Shown one piece after another: positions 44,690 to 55,585 of a stretch of DNA of 64,000 nt; positions within the stretch are counted from its first letter, which is position 1; every line of letters begins with the position of its first letter. A program made the position numbers and the translations under genes. This stretch comes from Rhodocollybia butyracea (taxonomy: Eukaryota; Basidiomycota; Agaricomycetes; Agaricales; Omphalotaceae): positions 186,001 through 250,000 of the forward strand of contig JADNRY010000005.1 of assembly GCA_015501585.1 (NCBI GenBank), written 5' to 3'. Below the pieces are notes generated by a model that saw only the letters and a list, made by a program, of their open reading frames with translations, did not search any database and was not told where the DNA came from.

Positions 44690-45480
44690 ACTGCAGGGGC
44701 CACAATGATATGGACATCATTTTCAATATCTACAAATGCCCCATGGGTACACGAAGTTGAATTTGATGTTCGGTTCAAGCTTCTCCAACGTTTCGAGATC
44801 GAGGGATATAATCTTTTCGGCGTTATACGCTGTGTCAATCGCGGGGGGCTGACAAAGTTTAGTACAGAAGTTAGAACGGATATCGGACGTGAATATCGGT
44901 ACACCTTGTAAAACACGATATCACGCATGCCAAGTTTAATCGCGATATTTTGTAACCGGCAGCGTCCAAGAGTCAAGTCATTAAGTAGTCGGGACTGATT
45001 TAATGACCGTTGAAATATACATCAGCGTGTTTTTGCATCCCTATTTAAAAAGAAATAAGCCCCTAGCTGATGAGAGAGTGCAAGTGGGTACCTGTTACAA
45101 TGAGGTGTAGCTGGGCACGATTGTAGGTTTCCTCTGGGAAGAGACTCTGTATCCTTTCAGCGTGTTTTACATGTTGAAAATGGTCAGTTGGCATTTGGCT
45201 CAGTTTCCGTTGGAACGCGGCATACTCCGCTCAAGAATCTGGAAAGTAAAGGGATCCAGGTTGGACCTGAGCAGCATCGAACCATTAGAGATTTCGATTA
45301 GATCTTTACAGTTGAGTGGTCATCAATACCTGCGGCACCACGTAGACGATTTCAAGTTGAATAACTAGGAATTCTCGCTCATACAGAAAATTCAGTAGGT
45401 CTCCGGGATACCAGGAAGGTTTGGTATCAGGTGAAATGAAGGATGAAGTGGCCAAGATGTAGATGTTGAGTATCATGATC
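44690..45480 (-). pseudogene. Decayed coding region upstream of the kinase-like gene
   Basis: Minus-strand fragments that look like protein but do not form one frame. They are: an opening near 45475 (ILATSSFISPDTKPSWYPG, then FLYEREFLVIQLEIVYVVPQ); VQPGSLYFPDS, an in-frame TGA, then AEYAAFQRKLSQMPTDHFQH and RIQSLFPEETYNRAQLHLIV; and near 44720-44900 AEKIISLDLETLEKLEPNIK with FNFVYPWG. The SLFPE...LHLIV ending resembles the close of the ubiquitin-like head that starts some agaricomycete kinase-like and Crinkler-like proteins. This could therefore be the 5' half of the decayed gene at 43099-44632, only about 60 bases away. That link is inference. Confidence 0.4.
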
Positions 45481-45592
45481 TGCCAGTGTGCTAAGTAACA
45501 TCGAGGGATGATAGGCGCCTAGGCGCTAATTCCTGATTTGCAAGCCAAAACGCGCTGACGCGTCCTCTCATTCAACTTTATTACTTGCCACC

Positions 45593-46781
45593 ATGGACGG
45601 CGACTTTGGAATGATGATGCAAGGTGGTCGCGGCGGAATGCAACCTCGAGGAGATGGAACTGTTCCAGACACGTACGTCTCTAAAATTTTAACATCTCCA
45701 AATTTTATCTCACATCTGCTTTTCTCAGTGGAGAAGTTATCCATATATCTTCATTGGCTTTACTCAAAGTATGCAGTGGTGTTCGGATGATGTCGAAATT
45801 TCCTCAACTCTTTTGCTAGATGCTTAAACATGGTCGTGCTGGTGTGCCTATGGAAGTCATGGGTCTTATGTTGGGCGAATTCGTCGACGAATATACGATT
45901 CAAGTCATCGACGTCTTTGCTATGCCACAATCAGGTACTACCGTTAGTGTCGAATCAGTAGACCATGTCTTCCAGACCAGAATGTTGGATATGTTGAAAC
46001 AAACTGGAAGGTTTGTGCATGGCAGAAGAAGTGTCTAATACAAATTCATTTACTTTTCTTCAGGCCCGAGATGGTTGTAGGATGGTATCACTCGCATCCT
46101 GGTTTTGGATGCTGGCTATCAAGTGTTGATATCAACACACAACAGGCGAGTCTTTTGCAGTTTTTTGAACATTCAATACTCATACAGCGTCTCTCCCAGT
46201 CATTTGAATCTCTCAACTCTCGCTCAGTCGCTGTCGTCGTCGATCCTATCCAATCTGTCAAGGGAAAGGTCGTTATCGACGCGTTCCGTCTCATTAATCC
46301 CCAAACCGTCATCGCTGGCCGTGAACCACGCCAAACGACCTCCAATATCGGCCACATAAACAAACCCTCGATACAAGCCCTCATTCACGGTCTAAACCGC
46401 CATTACTACTCTATCAGCGTCAACTACCGCAAAACACCGCTCGAGCAGTCCATGCTAATGAATTTGCACAAACGGAATTGGACGGAGGGACTGAAGCTGC
46501 GTGATTTTAACTTGCACAAAGAGGAGAATGAAAAGGCTATCAAGGTATTTTCGATCTTGGGAACGGTGATTGATATCTGACCACGTTGATAGTCCATGCT
46601 TACACTTTCAGAAGCGTACAATAAATCGGTGCAAGAAGAGTCTACACTGACAGCGGAACAGCTAAAGACTCGGCATGTCGGGAAGCAGGATCCAAAGCGG
46701 CACTTGGAAGATGCAGTGGAGAAGGCGATGGGAGACCAGGTCGTTCAGAATCTGGGGACGATGCTGTTGGCAGAGCTGTAA
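45593..46781 (+). CDS. RPN11: RPN11, 26S proteasome deubiquitinase subunit
   Basis: JAMM metalloprotease of the 19S lid that removes ubiquitin chains from substrates being degraded. The start [15 protein letters not shown] at 45593 has Kozak context GCCACCATGG. The MPN domain reads [20 protein letters not shown] and [20 protein letters not shown], and the catalytic JAMM motif is [20 protein letters not shown] with both His and the Asp present. Then [40 protein letters not shown] and the C-terminal helix [14 protein letters not shown]. About 310 residues. One intron (46146-46199) uses a GC donor (GCGAGT...CCCAG), and the family sequence QQ-SFE requires exactly that junction. Confidence 0.95.
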
Positions 46782-47441
46782 TCCTTTAATTTTTGAACAG
46801 CTGACGACTTTGTATATGAGATGCTCTGGGTTAGTACCGTACGTTTATATTTTTTCAATACGCTCCCAATTATACTATCTGTGCGGATATTGACGGTAAA
46901 GAAGTGTCTGAGTTTTCCCGAAGCGTGTGCACAGAATCTCTGCAGGTGGGGACAATTAACGGCCATCTTCTACGGTACAGGACTGCGCAAAGTATGACAC
47001 TGGACAACCCTTGATACCTGATATCAAGGACACCACTCTGTGCGAAAGGTATCATGGATTTGGTTGACCCTTCTTAGGCATGCTTGGTCATGGGAGAGAT
47101 GGAAGCCTTTTCTTTCATTCAAACGCAGCGAGCAGATATGCCAAAGTAGATCTGCATGGAGTAAGATGCTGGAAAAAGCCGTTTACCCCAATAGTTGGTA
47201 CATATGGTGGTGGAATGCTTGTATTAGTTGGAATTAGCGGGGACAATAACGTCCATTCACATATGTTTATCGTGCAACATTGGTGGCTACATCGAGACCG
47301 AATTCAGAGTTACTTTGGCAGATGCGTTTTCGAGGGCAAGGGAACGGAAATCGACGCAGTAAGACAGCTGGGTGAAGGAACTGTTCCTTTGCATAGCGGC
47401 TAGACCACTTTTTTGATTGGTCATTTACGGGATGATACAAA
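46782..47441. other. Convergent intergenic, nothing recognised
   Basis: About 660 bases between the 3' ends of RPN11 and bS18m. The longest open frame (47080-47403 plus, 107 codons) has no recognisable family features. Confidence 0.4.
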
Positions 47442-48085
47442 TTATCCATAACGGGCATACAATGGATTGAAAATGTTTCGTTTACTGAGAATAGGAAGAA
47501 TTCCCATCATCTTGGCTCTACGGATAGCTTTGCCCACTCTGCGCTGGTTCTTCTTTGTGAGACCTGTTACATTCCGACCGTTGATTTTGCCCATATCGCT
47601 GAGGAAAGGCATAAACATAGCAGGATTGGTCGCGTGCTTCAAAGGGTCAACGCTGAGAGGATAGAATGGATCAATGCCATTTGCGCGAGCCGCTCTCCTC
47701 GAGGGACCAACTTGTGCTTTTATCTTTGGAGGCATTCTTCGCTTGAGAACGGACTCGTAAGCTAGCCTATGAGGTTCTATGAACTAGATGGAAAGAAAAA
47801 AAGTTGGCACGCGTCCATAGACAAATTCCAAGAAACTTTGCCTTGTTCGGTTCGAAATTTCGATATAAGGAGTCTGCATTATCCACAAAGGCTGGACCAC
47901 GAGAATGAGCGGACAGCCAAGAGTATAGAATCGAAAAAATTACAGGTAGTGGAGACTTCTTTCTGAAGTAACTCTCCAAATTGCCTCATAGCGTCATGGG
48001 CATCGTTTCCGCGAGATGTAGATGAGTGAAATGCCGCGAACGCGCGACAAAGACTAGATTTTGGTTGGGTTATTCTAGCCAGCAT
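47442..48085 (-). CDS. RSM18: Mitochondrial ribosomal protein bS18m
   Basis: Small-subunit protein of the mitochondrial ribosome. The start at 48085 gives a mitochondrial presequence (MLARITQPKSSLCRAFAAFH, then SSTSRG). After an intron of about 170 bases (about 47772-47945) it continues YESVLKRRMPPKIKAQVGPS, DPLKHATNPAMFMPFLSDMG and the S18 core TKKNQRRVGKAIRRAKMMGI, ending LYARYG. The K-N-Q-R-x-V-x-KAIRRAR-x-MG signature is diagnostic. The intron was placed from the protein-coding ends and could be two introns. It is divergent from RIM15 across about 350 bases. Confidence 0.85.
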
Positions 48086-48437
48086 TGAAAAAGTAAAGTG
48101 ACGCGTGACTGATATGAAGCAATGAAATCTTCCCAGCGATAGCTCTAGACTAAAAACTGGCCCTGACAAGCTTTGCTTCTGTCCATCTCCTCCGGCAAAC
48201 ACCGTCTTCCTCCTCCTCGTCGTTGCTCATAGTGAACGCTGTCGTCGCCGTCGTCTGTCACGGCCTCGGCAATATTGCCTATTCGTCCCCTGGTGACAAC
48301 TAGTATAGCGTTGCTAGCCCGTATTATCATCCAGCCATTTATCACTCTTTATGTCGTCCTCCTAATTCTTGAAAATTGCCGCAAATTTACACTCTCGTTG
48401 TTTCTCTCTACCTCCCTCGCCGGAACTTCTGGCCCTC

Positions 48438-51400
48438 ATGTCAGATTCTGGTCAGCAGCGTCGCCAGCCTCCCAGCCCTCTGGTTTTTACTCCAGAAGCT
48501 ATCTTATCTCCTCCAGCTTCTCAGGCAAGCCAGGCTTCCAATGGCCCTAATACTGTATCCATGCCTTTTGTGAGGCGCCATGTCACTCGCAGACTCAAGG
48601 CGGCCAAAGCTGAATGTGATAAAGAGCTTCATCGGGTCACCAACAACATTACCACCTTTTTCGAGGAGCGTCTTAAAGAAAACGACTATGAAATCGAGCG
48701 AGACAGAGACAGAGATTCGCAGCTGGGCGACTTTGACCACTTGCGCGATCAGTTTCTTTTTCAACCTCTCGATAATCGGTCGGCTCTCCAAACCGACGAG
48801 TCTAGCTCTGAAGGTGGATACGAAGCAGAGCATGAATTTCACAGCCGTCACAGCCGCCAGGGTATGTATTTTTCCTATTTTTTTCTTCTTTTGAATTGGG
48901 CTCATTGATCCGCTATACAGCATCATCGACATCGTCTCCCAACTCTCTCCGCAACAAACAGCAGAACAATGTTCCTTGGGATAGACCACTGTCTACTTCC
49001 ATGTCGTCAGGTGTAATCTCTTCCCCGGGAAGCTCGACTACTATGCTTCCTGAAGCACCGCTCACTCGTAAGCAAACTGGTCCTTCCGCGTCGGCATGGA
49101 ACTCGCAGAATCTGCCGTCACGACGATTATCACGTTCGATACATATTCCTTCTCGGCCTACCCATTCAGGTCAAAGTTCTCGTTCCACGTCCAGATCCCG
49201 CTCTCCACTGCCTCCCCTTCAAGGCCACACCTCATTTTCCGAATATCCAGTTTCTTCGTCTTCTTCCAATCGCCGGTCTTCTCGAATACTGATTGACGAC
49301 CCGGTGGATCCCATCATGACAACGTTATATGAGTTAATCGGCGTGGCCACCGATATCACGGATATGTCTGTCACTCAGCTTACAGCACAACCCAAGTGCT
49401 GTGAGGCACTTGTGCAGAGAGTCCAAAACATCGGAAAGGCTTGGGAAGAACATCCTGATTGGCATGGCCGGAACTGGTATGTCCAGGTGCTTCTCGCTGT
49501 CGCTAGCCTCAGCCGTGTCGTCGAGTGGTGGGAGGCCGAAAAGCAGTTTTGGAATTTCGACGATAAGGAGAACGAAATGGACGAACCGTTGACCTTTGTC
49601 ATGAAGCCTGCCGAAGAGTTTGCTGCTCCTGCCCCCACCCCGACCAGGAAAACAGAGGCTTCGGAGTTAGAAGACTTCAGACTCAATCCCGAGGATGATA
49701 ATAAGCTTCGTCTACATCGGCCTACCAGCCATAACAGGAAATCTAGAGATGAACACCCCAAGACGCTGTCTGCATCGACCACTCACTCCAAGAAACTCTT
49801 CCTCGTCTCCCCGCCAAGTCACACGACAATACAGAATCCGCTAGAGTGTTGGCAACGGAACGATTGAGATTACAAGCTGAAACCGCTCAAAATCAGAATA
49901 TCGTCTTGGAGCTTAGTCTTGATGGAGAACATCTCATTTGGATAAACTATGCCTGGAGCGTCGTCGTAGGGTAAGCTTGCCGCTAATTAATTCACATCCA
50001 TTCTGTACTAATTCATCTTACCCCTGTAAGTTCGGAACCAGAGGACCTCTTTGGGTCTCGTGTTTCGAAGTTTTTACACCCAGCAGATGCTCATGTGTTC
50101 GATACTGCAACTCAACGTTTGCTCGAAGATGACTCCCATACTGTCGAAGCTAGGTTTAGACTCAGAGTGGAGCCTGAAGGTGACCGCGAGCCACCCACAG
50201 GACAAGCTCTATTTCAACAGATGGAAGGAAAGGGTATGCTCATGGTTGATCGCGAAGACGGTGAACCCTCTCATACCATGTGGGTCATCAAGCCCATCGC
50301 ACCCCCTCGGTATGAGTTCGAATCTCCCACTATCACTCTAGTTTCTGCAGGAGATACAGGTGATGTTCCCCCATCTGCAGATGCCAGTTACTTTGAAGCT
50401 GAAGCCGGACACGAACCCGAAACTCCTTATACCTTCCCCCAACCCTTCAGTACCGACCCCATCCTTTGCCGAATCTGCGAGTGCCACATCCCCCAATGGT
50501 ACTTTGAGAAGCACAGTGAGACCTGCGTCGAGACTCATCGATTGGAAGCTGAAATCGGAGAATGCAATGAGACGATACAGGAACTACGGAACACCATTCG
50601 CGATCTATGTGTTGCAATGGATCGTTCCTCACCTGCTGTCCCCCCTCCAGAATATCGTGGCCTCCCCATTTTCTCCCCGTCAACGTCACCAATTCTTTCA
50701 TCTCCTTTGCAGATGTTCCGTGCCGGAAAGATGCAAAGGTTTGGTGTAAAGAAGATGCAGCGGAGATTACTCGATCAGCTTGAGGACATTTTACAAGTTG
50801 CCTCTGAAGTGTCCATACCTTCGTTGAAAGAGGAGGAAGCCAAAGAACCTATTGAAAGGCAGAGGTTGCTATCACCAGGATCCGAACGAAAGATGAGCCA
50901 GATCCGGAACTGGAACAAACCCATTGCTGAGGACTCTGCGCTTGGTCAGCTGGCGCAGGACGTCGAAAGGGTGATGAGACAGAAGATCGACACCGTGGTA
51001 AGGATGCAGAATACGATCCGATACTCTGAAAAGATCTGGCATGAGTGGCAAGAACGGGTCGGAGCTCATCTCGCTGCTTATGCGGACGATAGTAGTGGGA
51101 GCGAAGGGAGCTCTGACGAAGGTGAAGAAGATCGCCATGCCGATGCCGATGGTGACGACCATTCTAGCACAAAGTCTGAATACGCGTTTGCTGGGGAGCA
51201 CAGTTCTGCAGATCCTACGCCTCTGGCTCCTTCCCCTGCACCTGCTGCCCCTTCACCGGAACCTCGCCCCAGTTCCAATGTCTCCTCGGCCTCTTTGTCT
51301 TATGTTTCTCGTCCGCTGCATACCCGCTCATCGACGCCCTCCTCTGTATCGTCACCACTCGCTCTCGCTGAGCCCATTGTTGCACCTTCTACAGCTGACG

Positions 51401-54309
51401 AGGCAGTCCCGACAATGAGTTTGGATGAACCTATGCAAACTATTAGCAATGCTCGACTAACGATCAAGACTCGCAAATCCTCCTCTAGTCTCCTTGAGCC
51501 CAAGTTTGTCGTAACACCACCAGCCTCACCACAAATACTTGCTCGTGATGCAGGACTGACTCGAGAGTCATCAACGAAGCGCGGTCACCGCCGCCATTCT
51601 ACGATTAACCCTGTTACTAGTCCCCCCGTTCCAGGAGCTGGAGGGCCTCTCTCACCGCGCAATCCTTCAGTGGCACCTCTATCGCGGACTACGCCAACCT
51701 CAATAAAGGACTTTGACATTATCAAACCTATTAGCAAGGGCGCTTTCGGTTCTGTTTTCCTTGCACGAAAGAAGGCAACCGGCGATTACTACGCTATCAA
51801 GGTACTCAAGAAAGCTGATATGATCGCGAAGAATCAGATCACCAACGTTAAAGCAGAACGAATGATCCTCATGAAGCAAGCCGAGTCGCCTTTCGTGGCC
51901 AAGCTTTACTTCACCTTCCAGAGTAAGGAAAATTTATATCTGGTTATGGAATATCTGAATGGTGGTGATTGTGCTGCACTTATCAAAACTATTGGTGCTC
52001 TTCCGGAAGAGTGGACAAAACAGTATATCGCTGAGGTTGTGTTGGGATTAGAGTATCTCCATCAACGAGGTGTTGTTCACCGGTATGTCAGAATTCTGCT
52101 TTTCTCCTACCCCCTTACTAACGGTCAGTATAGTGACCTCAAGCCCGACAATCTGCTTATCGACCAGCATGGACATTTGAAGCTCACGGATTTTGGGCTG
52201 AGTAGGATTGGTTTACTGGGTCGTCAGACTCGTGAAAGTCAGATTGGTCGCCCTTACACGAGATACAGCTCTCGGTCTCGGCCTCCCTCTATGGACTCCG
52301 CGTACCTGTCGTCACCACTTTTTCCAAATGAGGCGAATGGTGGAGGTTCGTACTTCAGCCAACGCACACAAGCGGTTCCTCGGGTCGGAAATTCCCCTTA
52401 TCTCTCTTCTACAGATGATGTCGGTGAATCCAGCGGGTCTGAATCTGTGGTATACCCGCTTTGGCGTTCCGCATCGGGAAAGGCTGCTGAAAGTCCATTG
52501 CAGTCTTTTGCAACTGAGCTTACGACCGATCTAAGGTCGCACAATCACTCTAACTCCAACTCCAACTCGGCAGGCGGTACACCTCCAGGCGACCAGAAGT
52601 TTGTTGGTACTCCGGATTATCTGGCTCCAGAAACCATCCTTGGTCTTCGAGGAGATGACGCTGTAGTTGACTGGGTAAGTAGATAATTTGATTGACGAAA
52701 CACCGGCTGTTCTGACCTGTTCCGTATCAGTGGGCTCTAGGAATCATCACGTATGAATTTCTCTACGGAATTCCACCGTTTCATGACGAAACACCGGAGA
52801 AAGTTTTCGAAAACATTCTGTCGGGTCAAATTGAGTGGCATGAAGATTGGGTAGATTTCTCGGAGGAAGCGCGCGATTTTATGGAGAGGCTCCTTGTAAC
52901 TGACCCTTCTGCTCGATTAGGAGCTAATGGTGCAGAAGAAGTGAAAGCTCATCCCTTCTTCGCTGGAATTGAGTGGGACAAAGTCACTTCTACTGAGGCC
53001 GCTTTCATCCCGCAGGTCAGCGATCCTGAGTCAACCGACTACTTTGATACTCGTGGTGCTGTTCCTATGCTCTTCAAAGATGACGAAGAAGATTTGGATA
53101 CGGCTGTAACCCGACAATCTGAACTGACTCGTCTTATTGTTGATCCATCCATGCCACCTCCCTCCATGCCAGTGCCTATTAGTGGTCGCGAGACGGCTAC
53201 CTCAACTCCTAGTGATGATTTTGGCTCGTTCAGCTTCAAAAATCTTCCTATCCTCAAACAGGCCAATGACGACGTTATCCGGAAACTAAAGACGGACCAA
53301 ATGGTCCCTCTCACTCATGCTATTTCCGAGACTTCGGGGTTACATTCTCGGAGGAAGAGTGTCTCCCACCGCGTTAAGAAACCTCCAAGCGTCGTCACAA
53401 CGATTGAGCCTTCGTCTAGAGTCCTGGCTACTGGACCTCCTTCTCCTGCAACATCGACATCGTCCGTGGCGTCTTCACCCTCTCGAACAAGCCTTCCGCC
53501 TTCTACTCCAGGGAGCGCCGGTGGAAATCATGGTCGCAAGCCGTCTGAATTCGGCGCTATTGAGCGATTCAAACAGAATTTCCTGGACGGGGGCGTTGAT
53601 CGTAGGAATTCGATGCCTAGTCGGCTGCGAACGGCGTCCGTATCCAGTGCAGGTGATGGCTCTGGTTCAGAAACATGGAACTCTTCCGTTGGACATGGGA
53701 CTGTCAACACTCCACCTTCATCTGTGCACTCCATAGATCTAAGGAAAGGGCCTGATCCCAATGACCGCGCTGTGACCTGCCTGCTGGCCGAAGATAACCC
53801 GATTACTGCCAAAATTATCGAAACATTGCTTATACGGCTGGGATGTAGATGTGTAGTGGTGGCTGATGGCTCAGAGGCAATCAGCGTGGCGATGGGTGAC
53901 ATCAGTAAGTTCGCTTGTTCCCAGACCTTCGAATTTTGACAATTCCATCATAGAATTTGACTGCATCTTAATGGACCTCCACATGCCTGTTCTTGATGGG
54001 GAGGGTGCAGCACGCTATATCAAAAGTACCAATAGCAAGAACACTAACTCGCCCATCATCGCCATAAGTGCGTACAGTGGTGCTGGTGAGCAGAATGAAG
54101 CCAATAGCCTCTTCGCCGCATCTCTAGCCAAACCTCTACAAAAAGTTGATTTAATAGGCACGTCCGATATCTTTCTGCATTCGTGTGATACTAACAGCAC
54201 ATGCGTTTCATCAACAGCTGTCTTCCGCCAACTGGGCTTCAAAACCACGACGATGCAAGGACCCAACTCTACAAAAGTGATGGCGTCTCAAAGCACCGCT
54301 GTTTTATGA
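48438..54309 (+). CDS. RIM15: RIM15-type AGC kinase with PAS and response-regulator domains
   Basis: Nutrient-responsive Greatwall/PASK-type kinase that promotes quiescence and stress responses. Order: disordered Ser/Pro N-terminus; a PAS-like region ([36 protein letters not shown]); a C2HC zinc knuckle ([20 protein letters not shown]); and a helical region. The kinase has [41 protein letters not shown] (split by an intron at about 52085-52133), DFGLSR, a long insert typical of Rim15, then [13 protein letters not shown]. The AGC tail is followed by a receiver domain with [30 protein letters not shown] (phospho-acceptor Asp), AISAYSG and LAKPLQ. About 1,800 residues, with the first exon from 48438. 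The frame changes between about 49700 and 49830. Either an 83-base intron (49710-49792, weak sites) or one missing base in a C-run near 49811 explains it. Confidence 0.92.
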
Positions 54310-55446
54310 CACGACCCATCACGTTCTTTCATGTCCATTGCATAGTTCATCATTTCTTCTGCTTCATTCGTCTACTCTCTTGCACCCATGCCCATCATAT
54401 GTTTTTTTCTTAGCATCATTACAATCCTCATTTATACAGGCATTTCTTTGATCCATTTTCACAACGTTCCCTTTGCATCTCTTCGTTGTAAGTTAGACTA
54501 ACTTGTCGTGCTCAACCGCTACTTTTGTATACGCGTGGATTCCGTGGTTTTTTGCGCAACTTGTTTCTTTTTTTCTCCTTATCTTAACATGCACCCTCAT
54601 CTTGCGACGGAGACAGTCGTGTACATTGATCCAGTAAGTCATTTTCCCTCGACCGTTTGGTGTCAAATTCTGAACGAGCCGTGGAAATAGATGTGCTATC
54701 ATCGTTTGACGGTATGGTACTTGCTTGTATATATTTACGTGCGTGTCCAAATCCACATCGGAGGTTTTCGTGGTGGAAATCCATTATCCTTGGAAGGAAA
54801 GATGTATGCAACTCGTGGGGACCATGCAGGGACCATGGCAAACGGTGCTCAAAAGGTCTCCGACAGTCAACACTTAAGCTTGCTCTATAGCTATTCGTGC
54901 ACAGTTTTATTCAGTTGCAACGTCGTCCGTGATGCGCGGTGGTCGTACCAGTTTATTTAACGGATTTTTATCATGATTTTCCGTTCTTTCAATTGTGCAA
55001 GTTCAGCGAATGTTCAGCGGCGGGTGGACTTAGAGGGACGCGAGGGCTTAATTGTTGTAGCGAGTCTTTTCAAAGTTGCCATGGGGCGCTGGGTTGTTTC
55101 ATCGCCATCTTTGACAGAAACGAGGATATCATGATCAGCGCTTGTTTGAAATCAGCGTCAAACATCCAGTTGTGATTGTAACGACTAAACACGTCTGTAC
55201 AAGCTTCTGTCTAACATGTACAAGAGGCCGAGGCGTACACGACACCGAACGGCGAATTCAATGTTCCCAGTCTTGAATGTTCGAAATCAAATCAATTAAA
55301 TAGTATGACAGCAGCTAAGCGCTGGCGCTGGACATCAGTGCCGACCCTTGTTAGCCCTTGTTACCGTTACCGTTTCAACGCTTTCGAACGCTAAAACTTT
55401 GTAGACTTTCTTGACCAGAACATCCTGGCAACTTGTATGCGTCAGA
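54310..55446. other. Intergenic, RIM15 3' region
   Basis: About 1.1 kb, pyrimidine-rich just after the RIM15 stop (long T-rich tracts at about 54.4 and 54.57 kb). Short open frames show no recognisable protein. Confidence 0.4.
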
Positions 55447-55585
55447 ATGCCTGCAGCCGAGATGATGGTAAGCGATGATAGATTTCCTATTATATTGCAA
55501 TATGCTATACACCATCATAGCCTCATGGGGAAATAATGGAAACAGGCAATCCTCAGTTCCTTCACCTCCACTACCAAGAGCATTA

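Noticed and set aside
45586..45597. Near match to the proteasome element TTTGCCACC before RPN11
   Set aside because: It overlaps the ATG as an ordinary Kozak sequence and is one base off; too close to the start to be a promoter element.
47080..47403. 107-codon plus-strand frame
   Set aside because: No family features and located between two convergent 3' ends; better seen as chance.
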